From Viola odorata (Eukaryota; Streptophyta; Magnoliopsida; Malpighiales; Violaceae): a DNA stretch of 64,000 nt. Below the pieces are notes generated by a model, which ran no database searches, was not told where the DNA came from, and saw nothing but the letters and a program-made list of their open reading frames with translations. Positions 33,289 to 44,204 of this stretch are shown piece after piece. The translations under genes and the position numbers were made by a program. The stretch's first letter is position 1; each line of letters opens with the position of its first letter. The stretch spans positions 56,708,192 through 56,772,191 of the forward strand of contig OY829545.1 in NCBI GenBank assembly GCA_963691705.1. Reading direction: 5' to 3'.

Positions 33289-34291
33289 ATGACAACCCAA
33301 GGAACTGGAATTAGAGTACCCAAGGTTGTTTGGCACAAGAGTACAGTGCATACATATTGTGATATTTGCATTCGAGCTATTGAAAAGTCGTTTAGGCCAC
33401 ACACTCATTTTAGCAAACAAGGGTGGGACTTTATTGTCAAGGAGTTTGGTAAAGAAACAGGATTTAAGTATGGGCAAAAACAACTTAAAAACAAATGGGA
33501 TGCATTAAAAAAGGATTATAAATTATGGAAAGATTTGATGCGTAATGAGACGGGGTTAGGATGGGATACAAAGAAAAATACTATTGGTGCAGATGATGCT
33601 TGGTGGGAAGAAAATATCAAGGTTAGTTTATGATTTTTAATTTAGTTTACTCTATCTTTTTTCATTTTTATTACATTATTGTTGAATGATTGATTATTTT
33701 GTATCTCTTTTGATATGTAGGTGAACCCGAGTTTTGGCAATTTCAAATTCAGTGGAATTGAACCTCAACTAGAAGATAAACTAGAGTTGATGTTTTCCAC
33801 CATTGTAGCTATCGGAGAATTTGCGGTCATCTGGATGCAATGTGAATGTTACCCCTCGGGAGGAGCAAGATGATGTTGAAGGTCGCGGTAATTCAACAGA
33901 GGGGATTCCAATTGCAGATAATTTCGATGTGATGTTTGAGGGTGGAAGTCCTGAACCGGGATTGACAAGTAATAAGAGGACAAATATTGAAGTAGGGGGG
34001 ATTGACAAGTCAAGCATGCGTGTCAAGAGAGGGAATAGACGATCAGGGGGTGCAGCAATGCTAGCTAAACACATCAAAACATTGGTTGGTGCGATGTCCA
34101 CTAGGAGTTCATCGGTGACCTCTACAGTTGCTGAACGTGAAGTACCTTCCCTACGAGCTACTATGGCTGACATAAAAACCATCCCAGGGATCGATATCAA
34201 CAGTGACCTATTTATGTTTGCGACTGAATTTATGGAAGAAAAGCAAAGAGAGAGGTCTATCTTGAGCTCAAATCACCAGAATACAAGTTGA
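33289..34291 (+). pseudogene. Harbinger ORF1: MYB/SANT-like DNA-binding protein (frameshifted)
   Basis: Exon 1 (33289-33621) encodes a Myb_DNA-bind_3-type domain: WHKSTVHTYCDICIRAIEKS, FSKQGWDFIVKEF, YGQKQLKNKWDALKKDYKLW and GLGWDTKKNTIGADDAWWEE. Donor GTTAGT and acceptor ATATGTAG bound a 99-bp intron. Exon 2 (33721-34291) begins VNPSFGNFKFSGIEPQLEDK and continues, after a frameshift near 33820, with SSGCNVNVTPREEQDD and ends SNHQNTS. This protein helps the Harbinger transposase reach the nucleus and bind the ends (established for the superfamily). The start at 33289 follows directly on an intron acceptor. The one- or two-base indel makes this copy defective. Confidence 0.75.
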
Positions 34292-34494
34292 ACTGGCTGA
34301 CGTATCATTTCATCCACAAAGGGCCAAATAAGAAAATGTAGTTGACTGAGGTATCATATAATAACACCTTAGTTTGCTCTTCCATAACTTCTGCTATTTT
34401 GCCGATAGTTATTCTTTTACTGATTATACTTCCAATGTTTGGCACAGATACATCCCTGTCAAGCTTGTTACCTGGAGCAAGAAGCAACTAGAGC

Positions 34495-34695
34495 TTGGCG
34501 GTTGCTGTTTTGCTTTGTTCTGGGTTGTTCCTGCTGTTGTTGCTCTGTTTTAGCTTCAGTTTTTCCTTTTCTGTTTCTTTGCATAGCTTGCCCAGTCTGT
34601 TGTTGTGCGGTTGTTGTTTTGCTTTGTTCTGGGTTGTTCCTGCTGTTGTTGCTCTATTTTAGCTTCAGTTTTTTCTTTTCGGTTTCTGTACTTTG
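34495..34695 (+). repeat. ~110-bp tandem duplication
   Basis: GTTTTGCTTTGTTCTGGGTT and the following CTGCTGTTGTTGCTCT recur at about 34507 and 34616, probably within the 3' untranslated part of the MYB-like gene. Confidence 0.8.
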
Positions 34696-34989
34696 GTTTG
34701 AACTCCTGTCATTGGAGATCTTTCTTAGTTAAGCTGGGGGCAGAAAACGTTTATGTTGTGAGATTTATAAGCATTCTCAAGAGCATTGTACTCTCTTTAA
34801 TTCACAGCAGTTCCTTTTCTGAGTTGAATTTATAGCAATTAGGAAATGTATGCTCTCATAGTTGAATCATGCATTTGGTCTTTTGGTGCCGAATTGAGTC
34901 TTTGTTTCCAAATTTCTTGGACAGGACTTCACATCGTCATTGAATTGTACTTTTTATTGCCTTGATTGTAATAACAGCATAAAAATTCA

Positions 34990-35270
34990 CAAATATTAAT
35001 TTATTGCCCAACCACTTACATTTAATTGTTGTCTTATTACTAGCCTATAAAAAAGTCAAGCCATGCTCGGCTGCAATATTCAAGCAAAGTTTCTATTTAT
35101 GCCCAACCACTTACATTTAATAGAACTCTCTTACTGGTATTAATTTATTGCCCAACCACTTACATTTAATTGTTGTCCGACCTATAAAAAAGCAAAGCCA
35201 TGCTCAGTTGCAATATTCAAGCAAAGTTTCTATTTATGCCCAACCACTTCACACTCTCTCGGCAGCAATC
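34990..35270 (+). promoter_or_regulatory. Duplicated promoter segment upstream of the Harbinger transposase
   Basis: A ~137-bp segment with TTATTGCCCAACCACTTACA, CCTATAAAAAAG and GCAATATTCAAGCAAAGTTT is present twice in tandem, placing TATAAAA at 35046 and again at 35183. Both precede the transposase ATG at 35506 in the right direction. A ~40-bp AATTAATTAATTGGTTGTCTT repeat follows at 35365-35450. Confidence 0.6.
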
Positions 35271-35505
35271 TTATACATACATGTAATAGCAGCCAATTTC
35301 ACACTCTCTCGGTAGCAATCCAAGCAAAGTCAGTATTCTATTTAGTTTTCAATTCAATTCATTTAATTTCTGTCTTCAATTAATTAATTGGTTGTCTTAA
35401 TTAATTAATTTCTGTCTTCAATTAATTAATTGGTTGTCTTAATTAATTTTTTACTTTCCTTGCTTTCGTATGCTTATGAAGGTTTAATTATTTTTTTCGT
35501 TGCAA

Positions 35506-36894
35506 ATGGATAACGAATATGATATGTCCGTAGTAAATGATGAAGACTTTTGGTATTTAATGTCTGCTACGACTTCATGTATCACTTCGTATTATTTCAA
35601 TTACTTGTACAAAGAACCGTGTATGACGTCATACCAAACAGGAATGAAATGGTTAACTGAGGTATTGTCTGGGAGAGATTTACGGTCTATCAATATGTTC
35701 AGGATGGATAAAGATACAGTACTACAACTAGTTAGCACATTACAATCATCGTACCAATTGGAGTCATCACGAAAAATGTCCGTTCTTGAGAAAGTGTGTA
35801 TGTTTTTATATACTATCGCCTTAGGTGCTTCAAATAGACATGTTAGTGAACGATTTCAACACTCTACTGAAACAGTTAGTAGAGTTTTTAATGAAGTATT
35901 AGATGTTGTGTGGTCGATATCAGATCACATCATTCGTCCTGGAGATTTTACAAGTGTCCCGCCACAAATTTTGAATGATACAAGATATATGCCATATTTT
36001 AAGGTATGGTAAAAATTTATTTTCATTTTAATTTTACTTTTATATATATGTTATGCATATTTAATACAACTAACACTTGATTACAATTTATTTTAGGATT
36101 GTATTGGCGCCATAGATGGAACACATGTTCCTGCTTGTGTCGCTCCAGCAGATCAAATTAGATACATTGGAAGAAAAGGTATCCCGACGCAAAATATCAT
36201 GGCAGCATGTAGTTTTGACATGCAATTCATTTATGCGTGCGCAGGATGGGAAGGCACAGCCCATGATACTCGCATTTTTAATTCTTTAGTCAACAATCTA
36301 GAATGGAAATTCCCTCAACCACCTCCAGGTTACAAAAAAAATTCCTTCCCTAATTTTTTTTGCTTCGTTTATACCCTATTTTTTTTGTTTTGTTATTTGA
36401 GATAACGTTAATTTATTTATGATATTAGGTAAGTATTACGTGGTAGATGCTGGATATCCTGACGTTAATGGCTATTTGAAACCTTACAAGAGTACAAGGT
36501 ATCACTTACTTGATTTTCAACGAGGGGAACCACCAAGGGGTCGTAAGGAAACCTTTAATCGGTCACATTCTTCATTACGATGCTGTATAGAATGAACTTT
36601 TGGAGTGTGGAAGAGAAGGTGGAAAATATTACGTGATATGCCTTCGTATCCATTTCCAACGCAAGTTAAAATTGTAATATCTTTTATGGTTTTGCACAAT
36701 TTTATACGAAGGAAATCTCTAAATGATCCTGCTTTTACTGCATTGGATGAAAATCCTGATTTTGTGCCTGATGATATTTTTTCCGATACGGAGGGAGTTT
36801 CACAAGATGCGATGCATATGGGTGAAGGAAGTATGCAAAGTGAAGGAAATAATAATGAAATGTTACCCATGAATGTAGTTTGTGATTCAATAGC
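35506..36894 (+). pseudogene. PIF/Harbinger DDE transposase, nonsense-mutated and split by T2
   Basis: Exon 1 (35506-36003) has the helix-turn-helix part (FRMDKDTVLQLVSTL, VLEKVCMFLYTIALGASNRH). Exon 2 (36097-36328) carries GAIDGTHVPA, with the first catalytic Asp, and GWEGTAHDTRIF, with the second. Exon 3 starts at 36429 (KYYVVDAGYPDVNGYLKPYK). The third catalytic residue, Glu (36590-36592), is followed at once by TGA (36593-36595) where TFGVWKRRW should continue from an Arg; a CGA to TGA change would explain it. Reading resumes through FPTQVKIVISFMVLHNFIRR to DSIA, where T2 interrupts. The last eight residues and TAA lie beyond T2 (51880-51904). This is DDE_Tnp_4 (established family) and needs the MYB-like partner. 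Confidence 0.85.
36890..36894. repeat. Target-site duplication of T2, ATAGC (left copy)
   Basis: ATAGC directly precedes TGATAACAAT of the T2 5' LTR; the same five bases follow the 3' LTR at 51875-51879. Confidence 0.95.
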
Positions 36895-37456
36895 TGATAA
36901 CAATCCACCTAACGACAAGGGTATTTTCCGTCTCTTATCCCGCATGGAAAGATCGGAACCACTGTTCCTACCTCCGTGGTAGGGTCGAGGCTGTCATCTC
37001 CCCCGTTAAGAGGTTAACGCTAGGAGAGCTGACATCACGAAGAGGGGGGGTCCCCACATCCACCTCCTGGATAACCAGAGGTGCCATCCCACCCCAAGGG
37101 AAACGCACCAACCGTTACCTCGCCTGGGTAACAACCATGTCTCCATACACCGCCCTGACGGTATATCACAGCATGGGCAAACCCCTGCCCCTGACGGGAC
37201 CGGTTGCTCCCTAGCAAAATTACTCGCGCGGAAACGCTTCTTTCATCTATAAATACCTCCCCCACAAAGGAGGAAGGTAAGCACGAATTACTGGCCCAAG
37301 CTCTGCCAAATTCACTACACATACTGACTTAAGCATCGGAGTGTTTCCACCGGAGACCCCCTCCGGCGTATTGCAGGTACTGCGGACCGCCGTGGGCACT
37401 GATCTGAGAGGACCAATTTCTCCATATATCCTTCGGCAGAAGACAAATTCTTATCA
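36895..37456 (+). repeat. 5' LTR of T2
   Basis: 562 bp, TGATAACAATCC...GACAAATTCTTATCA. A TATA-like CTATAAATACC at about 37248-37258 should drive the genomic transcript; the LTR then carries AAGCATCGGAGTGTTTCC and CCCCCTCCGGCG before its end. Confidence 0.95.
37248..37256 (+). promoter_or_regulatory. TATA box in the T2 5' LTR
   Basis: CATCTATAAATACCTCCCCC lies about 200 bases before the LTR end and matches plant TATA consensus. The same sequence is in the 3' LTR near 51664-51674. Confidence 0.65.
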
Positions 37457-37459
37457 AAT

Positions 37460-37477
37460 TGGTGCTCTCGTTGAGAG
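37460..37477 (+). promoter_or_regulatory. Probable primer-binding site of T2
   Basis: TGGTGCTCTCGTTGAGAG begins three bases after the 5' LTR, at the place and with the TGG start expected of a PBS. I cannot assign the primer tRNA with confidence. Confidence 0.5.
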
Positions 37478-37542
37478 TGTTGGTTCTATTAAGTGAGCAT
37501 CCTTAATAACCAAGCTCCTTCCTCCCCGAAGCTAGAAGGGTC

Positions 37543-40500
37543 ATGGCCTCGGAGTCAGATCCCGCGCTGTCCCAATCCTCCAGCATCCCCTACAACACCT
37601 GCCGATGACTTTTTGCTTTCGCTACCTCTAATATCTATACTCCAGTGCAAGATGTCACTGCGGGAGAATCAGATCCTCCTCCTGGGCAAAGTACGGAAGA
37701 AATCACATTCTAGATTTGTTCCCCCTTTTCCCACATAGCGGGAACCAGCCATTCTACCCCCCAAGCAAGTAGATCTGCGATAGGTGAAGCAAACAACCCT
37801 TTCGCAAGCTCAATAGCAGCTCTCCAAGCTCAATTGGATCAGTTGACAGAGATGGCTGCTGGATTTACTCCTCATGCCTCGAGACCTGGTGTGTCCTCCC
37901 GAATAGTTTTCACTCCGTCCATTGTCAACAAACGACCATTATCGCCCCGACGATCTAGGGGACTCCCGTCCTCCTTACTTTTTCCCTCGGCCCCCATAAA
38001 TGTCCCGCCGCTCACCCGAGGACCTGTTGAACATTCTGGACAATACAGGGGAGAAATCCCTATCCCTGAGGTAGCCCGCCGACATGATGAGCACAGAGAA
38101 CACTGGGATGATCGGCGGGGGGAGATATTCCGAGAGCAATCTCCTAGATACAGTGAGAGATCTAGCAACAGAGGTCGACGAGCTCGAACTCCAAGAAGCG
38201 GTAGCCGATCTCCCAGGCGGCACCAAGAATATGACCCTCAGAATCCCAGATATGATGTTGAAATTTCACACCCGCATCAGCCTCGTGGGGTCCCTAATAT
38301 TAACGCTAGCCATCCGTTCAGTTACCGTGTCAGGCACCACATGGTCCATCGGCATGTGAAACTCCCTACAGAATCATATGATGGCACGAAAGATCCCATT
38401 TCTCACCTCAATAAGGTGAAAGACTTTGTGCAATTCCAAACCCGCAGTGATGTTGCGTTATGTCAGATCTTCGTAATGACGCTGTCAGGAGTGGCACGTC
38501 TTTGGTTTGAGGGACTCCCGGCCGGGTCTATTGATAATTTTTCTCAACTGGAAGAAAAATTCAAAAGTCGGTTTAGCACGGCTATTCCTATCAGGAAGTC
38601 AACAGCCGCACTATTCGATATTCATCGAAGACCGTAGGAATCATTGAACTACTTTTTAGGTCGATTTGATCTTGAAATATCCCTAACGCCAGGGGTCACT
38701 ATTGATTTTGCGGTTGAGGCCCTGAAACACAATTGTCGATACGGGAAATTGAGAGACACGTTAACGGTGGACCCGCCGCTAACCCTGGATGCGTTGAGGC
38801 TAAAAGCGCATAATTATGCGAGGATGGAAGAGGAGGAAAATAGGGAATGGATCCGAAACATGCCAACGGACCCGTACTTGGCCCTTAACGCCCCGCATAG
38901 CAGCGCCCCTGACACGCGACCCACTGAGGATCAGGGACAACGAAAAGAGCATACTGCCAAGGCCTCTAACCGGCAGAGAGGCAATTTCTCGAAAGGAAGA
39001 CCCGGATGGTCCCCCACTCGGAAACAAGCAGATCCGCCAAAGGGCCGGATATATGATCCTGACCTTCCATCTCTTATACTCCCAAGGGCTGAAATCCTAG
39101 CGATAGTCCAACAGCGAAATCTGTCCATTAGATATCCAGCTCCTGTGAAGCCAGGAGTGATCATGGGAGGAAGGGAAAACGCGTATTGCAAGTTCCACAA
39201 GGTTAAGGGACATTCGACAGATGTATGCAGAGAACTGAAATTGGCCATAGAGCGATTGGTCGAAGAGGGCTACCTCGGAGAATTTGCCACCAAGGCAAGA
39301 GAAGAGGCCTGGAACAACCCAACTGGAATGACAACTGATCAGAGCCAAGCACCTTCACACGCCACGGGGGCTAACGCAATTCCCCTTGGACAGAATAGAG
39401 AAGCTCTCGTTGTTCATAGCGATCAGATGCCTATGATTAATATCATTGCCGGGGGAGCACCCTACTTCGAGGAGGCCATACCACAAACGCCCAATCCGGG
39501 GGAAAAGCGCAAGCGAGAGAACGCGCAGGTAAAAATTGAGGCGATCAGTGCCTTAGACAGAATGATATTGTCCTTCTCAGAAGAAGACGAAAAAGGCATT
39601 GTTTTCCCGCATAACGACGCGTTGGTAGTGACACCCGTCATTGGAAGTCACGGGGTGAGAAGAACCCTTGTTGACAACGGGAGCGCAGTAAATCTATTTT
39701 CGTTGGAAGCATACAATCTGATGAAACGCCCTGACGGCGAGCTAGCGCCATGCATGAGGCCAATTGTTGGGATTGATAGGGTACCGATTCCGGTAGCCGG
39801 AATAACATCCTTGCCCGTGTACTTTCGAGAAGACACCTCCAAGCGATCTGAAGAGCTATTATTCCTGGTCGTGGACTTAACGTTACCATATAACGCCATA
39901 CTGGGGCGACCGTTCCTCAATCATTTTGGGGCAGCGATATCCCAAAAACACCTGCGGATGAAATACCCCTCCTGGAACGGCGTGGTCTCAATCAAAGGAG
40001 ACCAGAAACTGGCAGCTGAGTGTTATTCGCTTATGACTCAAAGGAGTTGTGACCGCTACATTTGCGTGGCAGATGATCCCTTCGATGAAAAAGACGAAAA
40101 GCGTACTCAACCGCTCGATCAAATGATGTCAATACCTGTCGGAGAGGACAGTGAAGCGAACCTCTTGATCAGCGAGAAACTAAGCCCCGAAGAGAATGTG
40201 CAATTAGCTCGACTGTTAAGAAAATGCAAAGGGAAATTCGCGTGGAAACCGGCAGACATGCCAGGAATCTCGCGAGAGGTCGCAGAACACCAGTTAAACG
40301 TTAGCCTCGACGCTAAGCCCGTCCAACAAAAACGACGCGCCTTCTCACCAGAAAACATAGCGGCCATCGAAAAAGAGTTACTAAAGCTCACAGATGCGGG
40401 CTTCATCCGAGAAGTCCAATACCCAACCTGGCTGGCTAACCCTGTGTTAGTCCCTAAGCCTAACGGCGATTGGCGCATGTGCATCGATTTCACTGACTTG

Positions 40501-43374
40501 AACAACGCCTGCCCCAAAGATTGCTATCCCCTTCCCCGAATCGACCAGTTGGTCGACCAAACTGCTGGGTACGCCTACCTGAGCTCCTTAGATGCTAACT
40601 CCGGGTATCACCAAATCCCTATGGCCATAGAAGACAAAGAAAAAACTGCCTTCATCACCCCTAGGGCTACATATTGCTACACCGCAATGCCGTTTGGGCT
40701 GAAGAACGCCGGGGCAACATTCCAGCGCATGGCGAATAAGGTTTTCGAAAAGCAAATCGGGAAGAATGTAGAGGCTTACGTGGACGATATCCTGATTAAA
40801 AGTCGAAGCTTCAAAGACCACCTTGCTGACTTGGAAGAAGTTTTCAATGTGATGAAAAAGTACAAAATGAAACTGAACCCATGAAAGTGTATGTTCGCAT
40901 TCCAAACGGGTAAATTCTTGGGCTACGTAGTCAGCCGGAAGGGTATCCAACCCAACCCTTCAAAGATAAAGGCCATTCAAGACATGATATCCCCTCGGAC
41001 CATCAAAGACATACAGAAGCTCACCGGCCGCATCATCGCGTTAGGACGGTTCATATCTAAGCAAGGCGAGAGATGCTTGCCTTTTTTCATGGTCATTCGA
41101 AACAAGGGCCCATTCGGGTGGACAGAGGAATGCGAAAATGCGTTTGCAGGGCTGAAAGCTTACTTGTCATCCGATCTAGTGCTAACGAGTCCTGAGTCCG
41201 GCGATGAGCTATATCTATACTTGGGAATAGCCGACGAGGTAGTCAGCGCCGTCCTTGTGCGAAGCGAAGGGCATGTACAACGCCCTGTATTTTTTGTGAG
41301 TCACATATTGAAAGATGCTGAGCTGCGATATGCTCACATCGAGAAGATAGCGCTTGCCCTAGTACAGGCAACGCGAAAGATGGACCGATACTTCCAAGCC
41401 CACCCTGTCACTGTGCTCACTGATCAGCCGCTGAGAAAAATCTTTAGAAAGCCTGAGTCTTCAGGGAGGATGTTGATTTGGGCAATCGAGCTTGAACAAT
41501 ATGGGCTGCAGTACAGAGCCAGACCGGCGATTAAAGCCCAAGCGTTAGCAGACTTCATAGCGGAATGCACATTCACCAAAGATGCGTCGGCAGACCCGTC
41601 AGAGGAAGAACTAGAAAATTCATGCCTACCGTACCCGGAGACGTTAGCGGACTCATGGGTTATTCATGTGGACGGAGCAAAAAATCAAGAGCTAGCAGGT
41701 GCAGGTATTTTCCTGGTGGGACCAGACGGCATGGAATTGCGATACGCCATCAGAATCCTGCAACCGTTATCCAACAATGCCGCTGAATACGAAGCGCTGC
41801 TGGCAGGGCTCAGAATTGGAAACAGCTTCTCCGTCGAAGCCTCTACAGTTGCGGAGGAGGAATGCGGCTTGCGCCTAAAAATACGAGGAGACTCAAAATT
41901 GATAATGGATCAGGTCCTAGGAAACTCCCAAGCCTGAGAACCCATCATGATTCAATACTTGGCCAAAGTAAAGCGTGAGCTGTCGGAGATGCAGAAAAAA
42001 GACACTCGGGTCACCTTTGAACATATCCCCAGGGAAAATAATGAAGAGGCTGATAGCCTCGCCAAGATGGCAGTCAACGTGGAAGCCTTCATACCCAACG
42101 AAGTGCACTACGGGGAGTTATCCATACCCTCTTTCATGGAAGAACAAGCATCGCTCTGTGTGGAAGAAATGGAAAGCGACTGGAGAACCCCAGTGATAGA
42201 ATATATGAAACATGACAAGCTGCCAGAGGAGAGCACGGAAAGGAGGAAAATCCTGAAACGAGCGGCGCGATGCACATATTACAACGGAGAGTTAGTACGG
42301 AGGTGTTTTTCCCATCTTGCCGCTAAGTGCATAACAGAGCAAGAAGGCTTGCATGTGCTACGAGAAATTCACGAAGGGATATGCGGCATGCACATCGCCA
42401 GCGATACACTGGCAGCCTAAGTGTTTCGGTCGGGATTCTACTGGCCCACAATACGAGGAGATTGCCATAACTTCGTGAAAACCTGTCAGAAATGTCAGGA
42501 ATATGCTAGGATTCCTCGAAAACCGGCCGCGCAAATTTCAGAAATAATCGCTCCATGCCCGTTTGCCAAATTGGGCATCGACATTTTAGGCCCGTTTCTA
42601 AAGGCTAGATCTCAGTTGAAATTCGTGATCATGGCGGTAGACTACTTCACAAAATGGGCCGAAGCCGAAGCGTTAGCCACCATCACCACTGAAAAAATTT
42701 GGCATTTTTTCAAACACCAAGTCATAATGCGATTCGGGGTGCCGCGCATACTGATCAGCGACAATGGAACGCAGTTCACAAGCAAATTCTTCAGGGATCA
42801 GTGTGCGGAATTTCTGATCGAACAAAGGTTCTCTTCCATGGCGCACCCTCAAACCAATGGCCAGGCAGAAGTAACCAACCGCAGCATCCTTAGTGGCATC
42901 AAAAGAAACCTGGAAGGATCCAAAAAGAAATGGCCAGACGAACTGCCATACGTACTATGGGCCTATCGCATGACTGTCAAGGCCGGCACTAGAGAGACCC
43001 CGTTTGCGTTAGCATTCGGAACTGAAGCTGTCACGCCGGTTGAGATCGGAACGATGAGCCTTCGGGTGGCTCATTTCAAAGAAGAAAATAATGAGGAAAG
43101 GTTACGTGCTAACCTCGACGCCCTACCGGAAACACATGAGGAAACTCTCCTGAAAACTATGCACTAGAAAAGAAAAATGGCACAATACCACAACCGGCAA
43201 GTGAGAGAGCGATTGCTCAAAGTTGGAAATTTAGTGCTCAGAGATAGACGAGCGGCAGGACAACGCATGGGAAAACTCAGCCCAAACTGGGATGGACCGT
43301 ATCGCGTCACCCGTGTTGTGGGAAGAGGAGCTTACCACTTGGAAATGCCAGGAGTGAAAATCCTATCCTTGTGA
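37543..43374 (+). pseudogene. T2 gag-pol polyprotein gene with seven in-frame stops
   Basis: One frame of 1,944 codons runs from ATG 37543 to TGA 43372. Gag has SYDGTKDPISHL and WFEGLPAGSI, and CKFHKVKGHSTDVC as a knuckle-like CxxH...H...C. Protease has LVDNGSAVNLF. RT has VLVPKPNGDWRMCIDFTDLN, MPFGLKNAGATFQRM and YVDDILIKS. RNase H (to about 41560) is followed by a second RNase H (WVIHVDGAKNQELAGAG ... NNAAEYEALLAGL ... RGDSKLIMDQV), the extra domain typical of the Tat lineage. Integrase has an HHCC finger (CQKCQEY) and D, D, E in MAVDYFTKW, ISDNGTQF and NGQAEVTNR. Stops: TGA 37606, TAG 37711, TAG 38635, TGA 40882, TGA 41935, TAA 42418, TAG 43165. Several fit C-to-T changes (CGA or CAG), as expected of a methylated element. 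No frameshift is seen, so death was recent. Confidence 0.95.
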
Positions 43375-43845
43375 TGGCTGGTCCTGATCAGACAGCTCAC
43401 TAAGACGAGGCACGCCCTGGCATGGCTAAGCGTTGGGAGTGAAAATCCTATCCTTGTGGCAACCGTGCTCACATAGACGGCCCATTAAGACGAGGCACGA
43501 CCCCAAACGCTCCCGGGAGTGAAAATCCTATCCTTGTGGCAACCGTGCTCACATAGACGGCCCACTAAGACGAGGCATGCCCCGGTATCCTTGGGAGTGA
43601 AAAACCTATCCTTGTGGCAACTGTGCTCCCATAGACGGCCCATTAAGGCGAGGCACGACCCCAAGGAGAGACCAACTCCGTCCTGGAAGTGAAAATCCTA
43701 TCCTTGTGGTAACCGTGCTCACATAGACGACCCATTAAGACAAGGCACGTTCCAGAGACGCGAGGTTTCAACGCTTGGGAGTGAAAATCCTATCCTTGTG
43801 ATGACCGGTCTTGATCAGACGACTCACTAAGACGAGGCACGCCCC
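43351..43845 (+). repeat. Minisatellite of six ~80-92-bp units after pol
   Basis: Units start with GGGAGTGAAAATCCTATCCT at 43351, 43435, 43515, 43593, 43685 and 43777. Two versions alternate: one with TGATCAGAC(A/G)(G/A)CTCACTAAG and one with GCTCACATAGACGGCCCA. Unit 1 overlaps the end of the pol frame (VKILSL then stop), so the array grew from the pol terminus. 43846-44204 shows no gene. Confidence 0.85.
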
Positions 43846-44204
43846 AAGCCGATCTTCGACATACGGAAAGGAAGTATACCCCAGCTAGTAACTGAGCGGT
43901 TGACACCCGATGAAGCAAAGTTGGAAAGAGATCCATACCGCAACAACACCATCATGACAGGCCTAGTAAGGCTAGAGTTGCTCCTTAACAACAAAGGGTG
44001 GCGTAAAGTTGAGCGCAACATGTGCAGAGGTAGCACAGCAAACGTTATGGGCGGACAATTTCACATGCAGTAAGGAGAAACAAGGTAAATGACAAAAGTC
44101 CAAAGCCGCGGATTAATCAAGAAAAAGTAACATTGTCAATATTACAAAACAAAAGGGGGCACGTCAGCCACAACAGTCAAAAAAAGACGTATCAAGAGTG
44201 ATGT

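Noticed and set aside
43351..43845. CRISPR-like regularly spaced repeats
   Set aside because: The units are tandem, diverge in both parts, and lie in a plant retrotransposon next to pol; there are no unique spacers or cas genes.
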